A DNA stretch of 64,000 nucleotides from Nicotiana tabacum (Eukaryota; Streptophyta; Magnoliopsida; Solanales; Solanaceae): assembly GCF_000715075.1 (NCBI RefSeq), contig NC_134081.1:106504108-106568107 (forward strand), read 5' to 3'. The notes under the pieces are model-generated. The model searched no databases. It was given only the letters and a program-made list of their open reading frames with translations, and had not been told where the DNA came from. Positions 35,223 through 47,485 of this stretch are shown piece after piece. The position numbers and the translations under genes were made by a program. Numbering within the stretch: the first letter of the stretch is position 1; each line of letters opens with the position of its first letter.

Positions 35223-35929
35223 TATTTTTTAAGGAATAAACCATCTTAATTAATCAAGCAAAGTAAATAAAACAAACAAAATTATAATATTGAAACTTAA
35301 GAGTTGGAACGAGTTTACCGAATTGACGAACAACTTGTTGGAAATTGATTATAGTTGAAGACTTCAATTCACCAACTTCATAATTGTTTCACAAATTGTA
35401 ACAATAAAGTAAGCAATAGTAGCAATTATAGAAGTAAATTAGAGAGAGATTGTGATAGATTGATGATTTTGTAAGAAAAAATAAAATAATGATGGGGTAT
35501 TTATAGTTGAAAATAGGGAAAAAGTGTAATTATAAAAAGTTTGGGATTAAAACAAAGTTGGGGGGAGGGTTAAATGGCTATTTTATAAATAGCTAACGAC
35601 TATTTTTGACAACCCAACGACTATTTTTGACAGCAATAGCCGTTGAGACTGTTTGGCCCGTTAAGGGACCGGACCAGTCCCGGATCCTGACGGGCCCAAA
35701 TCATAGGACCGGCCCACGAGACCGGACCAGGCCCGCTAAAATCGGGCCAAACGGTCCTGGCCCGTTTAACCGTTTGGCCCGCGATCCCAGGCCTGGACCG
35801 ACCCACTTGCCAGCCTTAGTTTAGAGTTACTCATACCTTTTCCCTATAATTAACTTAAAAAAACACAACCAAACAAATCAAACCTTCACACTTAACATAT
35901 GAGGCCCCTTAATTCTATATATGTTAGTT

Positions 35930-36360
35930 AAAGTGCCCGTACGATTCAATAAAGTATTTGGTTCTTTACCGTATTCCTTAAACTTGAAGTAAAGTAAACA
36001 CAATAGTTTTTATGTGGAAAATCACCCGACTCAAAAGGTGCAAAAAATATGACCTACTATGTATGATTTTCAACTTCAACTCCATTAGAACAATTAATGA
36101 ACCAAAAATGTATCAATTACAAGACTGTAATTCTATACTCTCTAGTACTCCTACTACGACTATTTGATTTATAAGTTACTCTAACTTGTAAGCAAACACT
36201 CACTCCAACTCAGTAATTATTTGTGACACTTGATTACAACTTGTTCCTTTATCCCGATGAGCTGGTTCTTAGAACAGTTAAGCAGGCTACGTTGAGGACC
36301 TGGTTCTTTGAATCATTGCATTAAAACACACTTTGTTAATCATCAAAACCTCAATACCCA
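35930..36360 (-). repeat. Diverged, truncated copia LTR
   Basis: Contains tatgtggaaaatcacccgactcaaaaggtgcaaaaaatatgacctacta and ends cacactttgttaatcatcaaaac, both aligning weakly with internal and terminal parts of the 926 bp copia A/B LTR. The start is not a clean TG end, so it is a remnant of a related family. Confidence 0.55.
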
Positions 36361-36457
36361 ATAATATATACAAACTCAAAAAATCAATGAATTCCTGAGC
36401 CCTTCTTTTGGATTTGGATAGGACAAAGACTAGTAGATTCTACTCAGTAATTATGTA

Positions 36458-36753
36458 CTCAATTTATTTCAGTTTATCCGTTTCAATTTAGATGATGTAG
36501 TTATTCTTTAAAAAAAAGAAGACTTTTGAAACATGTGGTCCTAAAAGCTTAAGGGGCAAAAGCTTTGTGGGGCTATGACACTTTTGTGGCTATAAAAGCT
36601 TATCATCAAGGGTAAATAAAAACTTCCCATTAAGGGTAAAGTGAGTAAAATAAAAAGTTTAAAGTTAAATTGTTTCCAAATATAAAAATATATTATTCTT
36701 TTTAGAACGGATTAATAAGAAAAGTGTGTAATTTAAATTAAAACGAAGAGAGT
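36458..36753. mobile_element. Stowaway-like MITE
   Basis: Ends tcaatttatttcag...gtttcaattta and, inverted, ctctcttcgttttaattta, with TA on each side (36456-36457, 36754-36755). The left end carries a small insertion. AT-rich and non-coding. Confidence 0.45.
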
Positions 36754-36886
36754 ACAAGTTTGGAATGTCAAACTCAAGTTGTCCTCTTTTGCAAATCAAT
36801 GATTTGTGAAAACACCCCAATTTGAATTAACAAAAAAACAAAAAAACTAAGACAAGATTTGTGTGGATTTCCAAGAATATGTCAAT

Positions 36887-37054
36887 TCATTTAGTTACAT
36901 ATTATCACAACATTTGTAAACATATGTTTGGGTTTTACTATTAAATGCAAGATTATCCAATCATTTAATTTACATATTATCGTGATATATGCAAATATAT
37001 GTTTGAGTTTTGCTATTAAATGCAAGAATATCCAACCATTTAGTTTCGCTATTA
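36887..37054. repeat. 74 bp tandem duplication
   Basis: Units begin at 36887 and 36961 (catttaatttacatattat, then gcaaatatatgtttgagttt), with a third partial start at about 37035. A run of G (37057-37075) follows directly. It lies just upstream of the first peptide gene, so it may alter its promoter. Confidence 0.8.
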
Positions 37055-37095
37055 GGGGGGGGGGGGGGTGGGGGTGTCTTTTACTTGTCAGAAAC

Positions 37096-37347
37096 ATGTC
37101 TTTCATAGACGAAGGGACTAAGAAAAAGTCGGATATCATGTTTTGCTTGGTCTTGGTGCTTACTCTCTGCTTATCTGTTTACAGCAAAAGGCTAACATTC
37201 ATAGTTATAAGCTCACCAAAAGGAAGTGGAAATAATGGAGATCATGAATTCCCAAAATTTTCAATTCTCCCTGAAGGTCCAGTGCCCCCTTCTGGCCCTT
37301 CGACTCGGCTTTCGCCTCCACCACTTTCACCGGCTCATACTATATAG
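37096..37347 (+). CDS. Small secreted-peptide precursor, IDA-like type, copy 1
   Basis: 83 residues from the ATG aligned with copy 2 (59446-59757). The N-terminus has KKKSDIM followed by a hydrophobic signal peptide (about 13-29, FCLVLVLTLCLSV), then a variable region. The conserved core LPEGPVPPSGPS occupies about 58-69, with a short P-rich tail. The core resembles the P[IV]PPS[AG]PS motif of IDA/IDA-LIKE hydroxyproline peptides, which are processed in the apoplast and sensed by HAESA-type kinases (established for IDA). Identity as an IDL is inference. The first TE base is 224 bp after the stop. Copy 1 lacks the long tail of copy 2, and its promoter is next to a 74 bp duplication and a G-run, so expression may be altered. 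Confidence 0.6.
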   Translation: MSFIDEGTKKKSDIMFCLVLVLTLCLSVYSKRLTFIVISSPKGSGNNGDHEFPKFSILPEGPVPPSGPSTRLSPPPLSPAHTI

Positions 37348-38262
37348 AGCCGATATTTTTCGGGCTGTCATTTTTTTTAACTTATTAAAGTCTGAACTTA
37401 GTATGCTAAGTTTATTTTGTGAAATTAAAATATCAATTTATGATTGATCATGAACTTTTGTTATTTTTTATTTACCTAAGAATATTCAGGCGCTGCGATG
37501 GAATAACTCTTTTGTGCAAGGGAAAACAATACAGTAACACAATATTTAGCTACAAGTTTTATTTGGAAATTGATGTTTTAAACTCCAATACCACACAAGA
37601 GGAGGGGTGATGATTTATGTGGTGTCCAATTTTTCGCGTGCACAGATTATAGAAGGACCTAGTTCTTCTATATGTTTCTTATACTACTATTGCGGAATAA
37701 TAAGTGCAGAAAGTAAAAAACACAAGTATTTTCATGTGAAAAATATCTGGCTCAAAAGGTGAAAAAATTATGACCTACTACCTAGTAGAATTTTTTCCAA
37801 CACTGCACTAAGCTAGCGTTTGGCCATAGATTCCCAAATTTGTTTTGAAAAATCTGATTTGGGTGAAGTTTGGGTTGAGGATGAAAATGTGTTTGGACGT
37901 GATTTTTCAAAACATATTTCACATTTATTTGAAAAAACATGAAACATGACTTATACCCACAAGTTTTAAAAACTATCACAAATACCCAATAGTACCAAAC
38001 AAATAAACTTGCTATCTTGTATATACAGAACCTTCATCAATACCATTCATTATCATTATCACAAATTATAGTCCTGAACATAAATAAGTTTGGTACAAAA
38101 TTATTATTTTTATAATGAACTATATAATAAACTATCCTAAAATCATAACCTGATATTTTAATATTAACTGGTAATAACAAACACAATTACTAGCTGTTAC
38201 AATTAGTCAAATTGCAATAATATTACAAGATCCATCAGTCCCAAAAAAATGATCGTAACTAG

Positions 38263-39440
38263 CTATTCTGTAATATAATTTTCCCACATTATACAAACAA
38301 TCTCTTCACGACGAGCATGCATTTCCCTATCAGATGACCGAAAAGACGAAGTAGTATTGCTACTTTGAGTCGATTGTTGTTCAGTTTCATCAACATCCGT
38401 ATCATCATGTTCATATTCGGTGAATATTCCATCGCCACTTTGAAGTTCACGCAAAAAATTATGTAATACAGCACAAGCAATTACTATTTTCACCTGCGTG
38501 TTGAAGTCGTAATTGTTCATGCCTTGTCGTAGTATTCTGAATCTACTTTTCCATGCTCCAAATGTTCTTTCAATTACATTGCGCAGAGAGGCATGTCTAT
38601 AGTTAACTAGCTCTTTGCCGTTCTTAGGCTCTCTGTCACTCCCTCTATAGTCCTGCAAATGATAGAGCGTTCCTTTGTATGGTGCTAGAAATCCTTTCGT
38701 GTTCCGAAGACCAGCGTCGACAACATAATATTTATCTATCAAAATGAAATAAACGCAATTCAACAAAATAGTAATAACATAAATGATACTAATTATTCAA
38801 ATGTTGTACTTATATACCGTGTGGTTGAAATGAAAATTTTGCCAATGGGTCAAGAATTGCATTCTCAAGCACTTTACTATTATGGGCAGTACCCTCCCAG
38901 CCAGCTGCAACAAAGGTGAACCTCATATCAAAATCACATGCACACAAAATATTTTGCAAAGTATTTCCTTTGCGGTTACAGTATGCCTGTTGTTTATTTC
39001 TTTAGATCTCCCCTTGAATATATGTTCCATCGATTGCACCAATACAATCCTACCAAAGCCAAATATATAAATCATTAATTATAGTAAAATCCGTTTAAAG
39101 AATTACGACTCCTAATTAAAAAGAAAAAGTTAACTGACTCCATTACTGGAACACGTGTGATTCTACCCTTAGATGACAACAAATTGTTTTGTCTTATCAC
39201 TTCGATAAGCCGATGAAATGTTTCAGGATAAAAACGCATAGATTCATACATACGCATGCGATGTCCCCAAAGAAGCTCAACTACCCATGCCATACCAGGC
39301 CTAGATGTATGTTGCGGTTGGAGAGATAATAACCTATTTTCTCGTGCGACTTGTTCAGCATGATCAGCGATAGCACAACACATGATATAATTCTCAATAT
39401 CACTGTCTGAATCAGTGGAGTCACTACTGGATATGCTCAT
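38263..39440 (-). pseudogene. Harbinger transposase (DDE_Tnp_4 type)
   Basis: The N-terminal exon 39075-39440 starts MSISSSDSTDSDSD and contains the helix-turn-helix part. The middle (about 38820-39060) has DCIGAIDGTYIQ (first Asp) and ACDFDMRFTFVAAGWEG (second Asp), with one in-frame stop just after GTYIQGEI. The C-terminal part (38263-38766) has YYVVDAGLRN (third acidic residue), then YRHASLRNVIERTFGAWKSR. An intron separates the middle from the last part at about 38767-38815. Only the one stop in the middle stands out, so the copy decayed recently. Confidence 0.88.
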
Positions 39441-39591
39441 AGTTTTTCAATTAAAAAGATATACAAAAGACAAGGTAATCAGTAAGAAAATGATAACACA
39501 AACAAACTTGCTATCTTGTATATACATAGCCTTCATTACTCAGATTACACATAGGAAGTCATTACTCATATTACACATAGGAAGTCATTAC

Positions 39592-40675
39592 TCATATTAC
39601 AATCATGCCTACACCACAACGTACAACTAAAATAATTAGCATCAGCGTTTCATGCATTAGAGTACAACATAACAAAATAAAAATAACAGTTAGCTCAATT
39701 TTCTTTAAGTCGTTAAACCATTCGACTTGATTTTTTTCGGTCATATGAACGAATATCTTGCGAAAGCTGGGGTTAAGCAAGAAAGGCACTGCTGGTGAAA
39801 AATTTTCGTCAGCTAAACCATGTTTTTGCAAGACAAATTGCAAGTGGGTAGTCACAGCTTCCTCAGAGTAGATATCAATCTCAGTTTCTTTGGACGCTTG
39901 TATCTGCTCTTGTTCTTGCTTCTTTCTTTCTTTTGCTTCCTCTTTGTTTCTCTTCCACTCCAAGTGCTCCTTAAAATAATCATATGAGTAGGTTGCGGCT
40001 ATAGCACGACTTTTTTTGCGACGTGTAGGTGTTCCACCCTCTGTCTGCATAGACATATAACACACAGTTCACTTTCCACTAACAGTATCACTACCGGTAT
40101 TCACAGACATAGGACAACATATATTTTCAGTACCAGCAGGGTAGTCGTCACAATCAGAAGGTTCATTCTCCACGGCAATAGCTTCATTTGATTGTTGTGA
40201 AAAATTAGGATTTGTGATATACATAACATGGTTTCCGTGGCAAATGAATTCCCAAATATCTCATCTTGTAAGTCAAAATCTTTAAGCCCTTGGTATCTAT
40301 ACTTGGAAATATATGCATTCTTCTCTTTCTTTTGCTGTAAATTATTTTTGAAATAGAATGTTAGTTCAATATGCATAAAGGTAGAACCTATGTAACTTTT
40401 TCAGTCTCCCAAAATTACCTTCACATGATTCGCCCAAATGTCAGATGGACAGGTAACTGTGTTAGTTATAGGGTCCCATCAGTACACAGAGCAAGAATTA
40501 AGGAGCTCCTTGAAGGTTTTTGTGTCTCTCTTTAATCTTCCAACCTTGGATTTAATTTGCTCATTGTCAAACCTATCCACATTTCCAATTTTCATCAGAA
40601 ACTCATCCTTAATTTTTGTCCAACGTGGACCACTGATGGTAGAACCATTAAACCCGTGCTATCCAAAACTTTAAA
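39592..40675 (-). pseudogene. Harbinger Myb/SANT-like accessory protein
   Basis: The first part (about 40440-40675) encodes a trihelix/SANT-like segment with GPRWTKIKDEFLMKIGN and IKSKVGRLKRDTKTFKELL, followed by a stop just before a WDP segment. 39592-40065 (157 residues) carries a K/E-rich segment (ERKKQEQEQIQASKE) and a C-terminal region. In PIF/Harbinger elements this protein binds the transposase and brings it to the nucleus and DNA (established for the superfamily). It is decayed here. Confidence 0.78.
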
Positions 40676-42638
40676 AGCTCATACAAATCAAGCTGAATGA
40701 TACAAAAAAAATAAAGCATAAAGATGCTATACAAAAGGGAAAGAAATTATTTTTTTGAGTTGCGTCTGCTTCCCAATATCCAAATTGCATAACGGCATAA
40801 GCATCTCGGCTGAAAAGAGTAACTTTTCCAGCCAACACAAGACCACAGTTTCAACCAAAGACAACCGGAAAAAAAAAGAAAAAAAGAGAGATAGCCATTT
40901 ATCGTCATCACAAGCAAAGATTAGTCAATGTAGGAGATGAGAGACCTCATATACATGGGAGGGTTTACAAATCTGAAAAAACTCATACAAATCAAGCAAA
41001 GCAAATCTGAAGAAAATTCATAGAGAACTAGCGAAACAAATCCGAAGAAATTTATACAAATCTGCAGAAAATTTAAACAAGTATTAGCAGATTTTACCAA
41101 ATTACCTTCAAATTTCGTCTTTGCTGTGGATTGCAATCGATTGGCACGGATAATTTGCGGTGGAGTTCTATTATGTTTATAGAGGGCAAAGCAAACACGT
41201 GAGTTTAATGAGTGGCAAGTGAGCATATATGGTTTAGTTGGTCGCAATAAATGTGGGCTCTTTTACAAACTATAAAAGTATGGGGTAATATTTAAAAATT
41301 TTAAAAAATATAATGGTCATGTTTTGGCCCAAAATCAGCAATTGAGGTGATTTTGGAATTTGAGATTTGGGATTTTTCCAAAATGTGGGCAAAATCTATG
41401 GCCAAATATGTGTTTGCCAAATAAATCCCAAATTTATTTTGGCAAAACTGATGGCCAAACGGGTCCTAAATCACTGAGCCAAAAATAACATTTACAAGAC
41501 TCTTTATAAACCTAAGGATTACCTCTAATCCTTTGCGGCAACCAGCCGCTAGCTGTTGCGACAACTTCAAGTTAACTCTAACTTGAATACTACACTCAAA
41601 GTACCTAGTACAATTGCTTCTAGATAAAGCTGAAAGGTACAACTCAAAAGCTCTACTATAATGAAACTAGAATAAAAGTTAGACACTTGGAACTGGTTCT
41701 TCTATCTGGTTCATGTAGTTTCAGGTTCGCACACTTGAATCACACAGGAATTGCTTGCAAAATGCCTTGTTATTTTGCTCTCAACTCACGTAACTTCAGT
41801 GTTTGTGCGTACCTATAAAATGAGAACATCCTGAAATATATAGAGTTAGTAGAATAGGAAATAACTAGAAGTCTAATGCTTTACTCTTCCTTGGTGGAAG
41901 AGTTCTAGTTATCTTCAACTTCTAACTCCTCCATTATCTAGGATAGAGTTCTCTTCGAGTAAGGAGTCCTTCTTTCTATCACTTATGCAACATTTTCGTT
42001 CAATAGATATTAGATATAACCACTTAAGCTTATCTCTTTCTCGTGCATGCCTTGTGCTCGAATTTGCCCGTGTCTGTGTACACTGTGTATGGACCTGGTT
42101 CATGCTTGAATTTCTTTGTCAATCATCAAAACAAACTTCATTTAGTTCAACAAATTCCCCCCTTTTGATGATGACAAACTCTGTGCTTTTCATAAGCACA
42201 AGACCTATTTCAATAACTCAGCTCAACATTAATACTATGTTAGAATACTTTCTATTTTAAAGTCACAAATCATCAAGGTCCAGGTTCGTTAGGTTATAAA
42301 CATCACAGTCCAAAGTAAAAAGCACAACATATCTTCCCCCTTTGACATTATCGAAATGTTGCATAATTATGTCAGATAACCAGATTTTAAGAGATATCAC
42401 TCATGGACCATTGGGGCTACTTCAAATGCAATCATGGAGTCAAGCATCATATATCAATCTAATGATATTAGCTATCTAAGAAGTATCAACAAATAGTTAG
42501 AGCACAAAAATCAGTTGATTATCACTAATACTAGTCATTCACAAGGTATAAAGAAAAATAAAGGTGCTCGATCATGAGCAAAGAGAATAAAAAAATCACA
42601 TCCTAGTCATTGGTTTGTCTAACTAGGCTAGGAAGATT

Positions 42639-44363
42639 TCAAGGCTGGGAAGGACCAGGTTCTTGGTTTCTGGCCTTAAGAAGCTTCAAAATATCATGAA
42701 GAATGCCTTCATTCTTCTCCTTCTCCTTTGCAAGCTCAGCCATGAGAGCATCCCTCTCAGTTTCTACTTCAGCCAGCCTCTTCTTCATCCTCTCAATTTC
42801 AGCATCCTTAGCCCCACTCTCTTGCACCAAGGCTCTCACTTTGCTGTTCACATGCACCTTCTTGGATGAACCAGGTTCTTTGGGAGCAGTGTGGACTTCA
42901 TAGTCACATGCATTCAAAGTGTTGGCCCCAAACTGATCTTTGCTTGTACTAACATCTCATTTCTTGAGGGGTACCTTGAAGTGAGCGAGCACAACGGTGA
43001 AAATGAAACCATAGGGTATGTCATGAGTTTTGGTACCAGTTAGAATCCTATCAAGAAGATGGATGATAAACTAAGGCTAATTGATCTGCCTCCTACTATC
43101 CAGGCATTCCATAAGGTTCAGGTCTATGAAGGTAGAAATGTGCCTTCTTTTCTGCCCGGGCAACACGACCTTGTTAACAAATTCAAACAACACATTGTGG
43201 GCATGCCTCATCTCACTTTTGTAAATAGCCTTGGGCTGAAGCTCTTCCTCATTGTCAGCAACCTTTCTCGTAATGGCAAGTGAGGTGGGGAGGTTTTCTA
43301 GGCTTGGCTATTTTAACTTTTTATAATCATTGTACCCTTCAATAGGTACTCCTAGAATCTCTCCTAATTAATTGTCATCAAAGATCACAGTCACCCCCTT
43401 CACCATACTGGTGACTCTGCCATTTTTGATCTCACAATTTGCTATGAACTCCACAGTCTCAATTCTGGCAAGCTTTCCATCCATCTGAAGGACCATGTCC
43501 TTCCAACCCTACAATTGTATTTTTTTCCAGCTGCATTACTATGCCTTCCTCCTCTAAGTCCCTGATGAGTCTACCCTTCAATATGGTTCTTTTCTCAAAC
43601 TTGACCAACTTGTCCTGCTCTTCATCAGATTCCTCTTCTTTTTCACTTTCCTCTTCCTCCACTATTTGCACTTTCCTAGACTTTCTTACAGACCTGGTTC
43701 TTTTTGTCAAGGTAGAAGCCTTTGCATCAGTAGTGTTTGAAGGTGACTTTTTCTTCTTGGAAGTCTTTCTTTTCTTTGTCTTTGGAGCCACAGCCTCCAC
43801 CTCCTCTGCTGTGACTTCATCACGAAGAATCAGGTCCATCTCCTCAGTGTCAATTGCCTCAACAGGCTCACTCACTTTCTTCTTTCCCATTGCAACAACT
43901 TTTCTTTTACTCTATTCTAGGGCTCTTTCCAGTTCAGTATCACTTTGCTACTTTTGACTCCTTGTAGCTCTTCCTCTTGTAGGAAGAGTCTTTACAGGGA
44001 TAGAAGAGACAACCTTTCTCTTCTTGTTTGCCCTAGCAGCTCCAGGGATTTTAATTCCTGAACACTTCTTCTTTTTCGGATTGTAGCTGTCAGACACTCG
44101 TTTTAGTAGGTCTTCGAGGGTTCCTGCACAGATGGAACAGATTCTTGGAACCTTTTCTTCGACCTAACCATCCCCTCAGTAGCACTTGCATCTCCAGACA
44201 CACTACCCCATCCTTTTCTCAAATTTTCTTCAGCAACATCCTTACTCCATAACACCATAGCTCCAGTCTCCTCAGTGTGGACTCTCCTTGGGTGAAACTG
44301 GTTCTGTTGATACGGATAAGCTTGAGGGAGGTTAGGATTAAATGAGACTCTCATTTTGATCAT
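42639..44363 (-). pseudogene. Extra ORF of copia B between RNase H and 3' LTR
   Basis: Fragments: 44103-44363 (MIKMRVSFNPNLPQ start), 43459-43890 (highly charged, KKRKTSKKKKS then EEEESEKEEESDEE), about 43000-43480 (IETVEFIANCEIKNGR and LGEILGVPIEGYNDY), and 42639-42917 with a coiled coil (AEIERMKKRLAEVETERDAL). The LGEILGVP stretch resembles a domain often annotated as putative plant transposon protein. Some plant copia lineages carry an env-like ORF in this place; I see no clear transmembrane segment, so env function is not supported. Confidence 0.65.
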
Positions 44364-45859
44364 GATCCAAATACAATTATTTCAAATATGATCCAAATAC
44401 AATAGAATTCTCTTGTGCAAGTATGAATTTTTTAAGAAAATAAAGATAATATCATTAGAGATTAATGAGACATTTTAGCACATGGCATAAGAGTATAGTA
44501 GTAAAAGTATGAGACTGAGCAAAATCTAATCTAATTATGTACAAAATTCACAAATTGTCTAACCAATTTTTGAGTTAGAACTGGTTCCTTTTAGGTGATC
44601 TTAATCATTCCTAATTATAACATGTTCCTTTCAAAATGATCTCTACTTAGATCTTTTGTGAAGATGTCAGCTATTTGCTTGTCAGTAGCACACAATTTCA
44701 CAGTGACCAATCCTTTTTCATAGTTGTCCCTCAAAAAGTAATGCCTAGTATCTATGTGCTTTATTTTTTTATGATGAACCGGGTTCTTGGTCATACTAAT
44801 TACACTATTGTTATCACAAATTATGGGGATACAACCTACATCAATTCCAAAGTCCATTAGTTGGTATTGATCCACAACAATTGAGCACAACTAGGGCAGC
44901 AACAACATACTCAGCTTTAATAATAGACAAAGCTATATGATTTTGCTTTTTGTTGGCCCAAGACACAAGACATGAGCCAAGAAAGTGTCCTATACCTGAG
45001 GTGCTCTTTCTATCCACAAGAAAACCTGCATAATCAACATCAACATATCCCACTAAGTTGACATTACTACCATTTGGATACCATATACAAAGATCAGTGG
45101 TGCCTTTTAGGTATCTTAAGATTCTCTTGACAACAGTCAAGTGAGACTCCTTTTTTGCCTGAAATCTAGCACAAAGGCTGTCATGACCCAAAACTAACCC
45201 CTGTCGTGATGGCGCCTATCGTGGAACTAGGCAAGCCGACTCATTTCCAAAACAAAATGATATTTTCATTTCAAAGATAATTTTAAGGTTATTTAACATA
45301 AAACCTCCATTTAAAGAGTTCAAATCAAAGAAAAACAGAAGTGCGGAAAAGAAAAGCCCGACATCGGGGTGTCACTAGTCATAAGCATCTACTATAATCT
45401 GTCTAACAATATCAAGGCTAACTTAGCCTGGAAAATAGCTAAATACAACTAGAGGAAGATAAGAGGGAGAAGAGCAGGGGCTGCGATCGCCAAACAGCTA
45501 CCTTGCTATCTCCAAGAAAATCTGCAACCAGAACACTCAATAACCGCTACCGTGTCCAGCTACACCTGAATCTGCACACAAGGTGCAGGGAGTAACGTGA
45601 GTACGCCAACTCAGTAAGTAACAACAATAAATAAAGACTGAGCAGTAGTGACAAGCAATAAAGCATATAACGTTTATATTAGGAAATCTCAGTAAAATAC
45701 CACATGCTTTTAAAAATCAGGATTTGAATCAAACATCTCCTTTAAAACCAGTTCCAGTAAAAATCATTTAAAGACATCTTTCCAACAGTTTTTCAAACAA
45801 AGGCTCAATGCAAAGGTGAGCAAAATGATGAAATCATAAACAACCCCTCAGGTAAAACA

Positions 45860-45990
45860 TCACTCATATACAGCCCCTCGGGCAAACCTCATAGTCACTC
45901 GTGCCACTCGGGCATACCTCACAATCACTCTTGCCACTCGGGCATACCTCACAATCACTCTTGCCACTCGGGCATACCTCACAAACTCTT
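45860..45990. repeat. About 30 bp tandem repeat in the solo LTR
   Basis: Three to four copies of ccactcgggcatacctcaca plus atcactcttg. The ORF 45901-46359 is only this repeat read through. Confidence 0.85.
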
Positions 45991-46125
45991 GCCTCCCAGT
46001 CACTCAGCACTCGGCACTCGCACTCAGTAGGTACCTACGCTCACTGGGGGTGTGTACAGACTCCGGAGGGGCTCCTTCAGCCGAAGCGCTATAATCTGCA
46101 CGGAAAACTCACGTGCGATAATAAT

Positions 46126-46265
46126 AAAGTATGCTGCAGGCGGGCAGCCCCGATCCACACTCATCCTCACAAATCAGGCCCTCGGCCTCACTCAGTCATA
46201 AAGTATGCTGCAGGTGGGCAGCCCCGATCCACACTCATCCTCACAAATCAGGCCCTCGGGCATTT
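46126..46265. repeat. 73 bp direct duplication in the solo LTR
   Basis: The block starting aaagtatgctgcaggcgggc and running through aatcaggccctcgg is present twice (46127 and 46200) with one or two changes. Confidence 0.85.
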
Positions 46266-47204
46266 TAGTAAAACAAGGCATTCGGCCCAAAATATTTATA
46301 TGCATCAAAATAGAGTCATAAAACTGAGTTATGCGATAAACAAATATAAACATGACTGAGTATAGATTTTCAATCAAAAATAGTGAGAGGATGGTAAGAA
46401 ACAGCCCCTAAGGGTCCAAACAGCATTGGCTCAAGGCCCAAACATGACATTCAACCCAATTTACAGAAATTCTTTCTAAAACATATAAGTATCAAATGGT
46501 TTCAACAAAGTATGCAACTTTACAGTTGCTATGGGACGGACCAAGTCACAAATCCCCAACAGTGCACGCCCACACGCCCGTCACCTAGCATGTGCGTCAC
46601 TTCAAAATAATAGAATGATACGAAATCCGAGGTTTCATACCCTCAGGACTAGATTTACAATCGTTACTTACCTCAAACCGGTCAAATCTCTACCCCGCAA
46701 TGTTCTTGCCTTTGGACTCTGCCTCCAAATGCTCCAAATCTATTCACAATTAGTATAATACCATCAATATACGCTAATGGAATGAATTCCATAAGAAAAG
46801 CTTTAAAATTAGACCAAAATCCGAAATTGGCTCAACAATCGCCTGTGGGCCCCATGTCTCGTAACCCAACAAAAATTACAAAATCCGAAAGCCCATTCAA
46901 CCACGAGTCTATCCATACCAATTTTACCAAAATCCGACCTCAACTCGACCCTCAAATCTACAAATCTTATTTCCAAACTTTCTAAGTTCCAATCTCTGTT
47001 TACACCTCAAAATCATGTAATCTAGTCGGATTATTCGATGATAATTCAATATTATGGAGTAGAAATGATCACAAGGGATTTACCTTAAGTTTTTCTTGAA
47101 AATATATCAGAAATCGCCTCTCCCCAAGCTCCAATTTGTCAAAAATGGCAAATGGGACGAAGTCCCTATTTTTATAATTCTGCCCAGACATCCTCGGTTC
47201 TGCC

Positions 47205-47485
47205 TCGATCTTGGCCTTCGATCGAGGTCCTCGATCCTGGTCCTTGGTCCTGCCCTTCGATCCTAGTTCTCAATCCTGGGCTCGATCATGGCTTCGATCG
47301 TGGCCCTCGACCCTGAGCTCGATCATGCCTTCGATCGTGGCCCTCGACTCTGGGCCCGATCATGGTTTCGATCGTGCCCCTCGACCCTGAGTTCGATATG
47401 GGCTTCGATCGTGGACCTCGACCCTGAGCTCGATCTGGGCTTCGATCGTGGCCCTCGACCCTAAGCTCGATCTGGGCTTCGATTT
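47205..47485. repeat. About 38 bp tandem repeat in the solo LTR
   Basis: About six variant copies of cttcgatcgtggccctcgac plus cctgagctcgatctggg. A similar gatctcgatctcgatcgg style occurs at 62930-63010 in another LTR-like piece. Confidence 0.85.

Larger units (their letters stand above)
31088..35818 (-). mobile_element. hAT transposon, near full length, inactive
   Basis: 4731 bp between 8 bp duplications gtttagag (31080-31087 and 35819-35826). Seventeen-base TIRs TAAAGGTGGTAAGTGGG and TAAGGCTGGCAAGTGGG differ at three positions. Subterminal zones (31105-31330, 35640-35800) are GC-rich with many repeats of aagtgggccggtcc-type motifs, the likely transposase-binding sites. Inside lie a broken BED-finger hAT transposase and a 1.1 kb AT array. 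This fits the DAYSLEEPER/RICESLEEPER-like hAT group by domain order. Confidence 0.92.
37812..41466 (-). mobile_element. PIF/Harbinger transposon nested in copia B LTR
   Basis: 3655 bp between TAA duplications (37809-37811, 41467-41469), the hallmark three-base target of the superfamily. TIRs GCTAGCGTTTGGCCATAG and GGACCCGTTTGGCCATCAG share the CGTTTGGCCAT core. On the minus strand it carries a Myb/SANT-like accessory gene first and a transposase second, the standard two-gene layout. Both have at least one stop. Confidence 0.93.
37571..42152 (-). repeat. 3' LTR of copia B, split by Harbinger
   Basis: The two pieces, 37571-37811 (including the TAA duplication) and 41470-42152, join to 924 bp. 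The pre-insertion site cactaaatcactgagcc can be read directly against the intact LTR of copia A (cactgaatcactaagcc). Confidence 0.92.

Noticed and set aside
43541..43957. 138-residue serine-rich ORF on the plus strand
   Set aside because: It is the antisense shadow of the charged extra ORF of copia B.
45901..46359. 152-residue repetitive ORF
   Set aside because: It is the tandem repeat of the solo LTR translated; no start context or domain.
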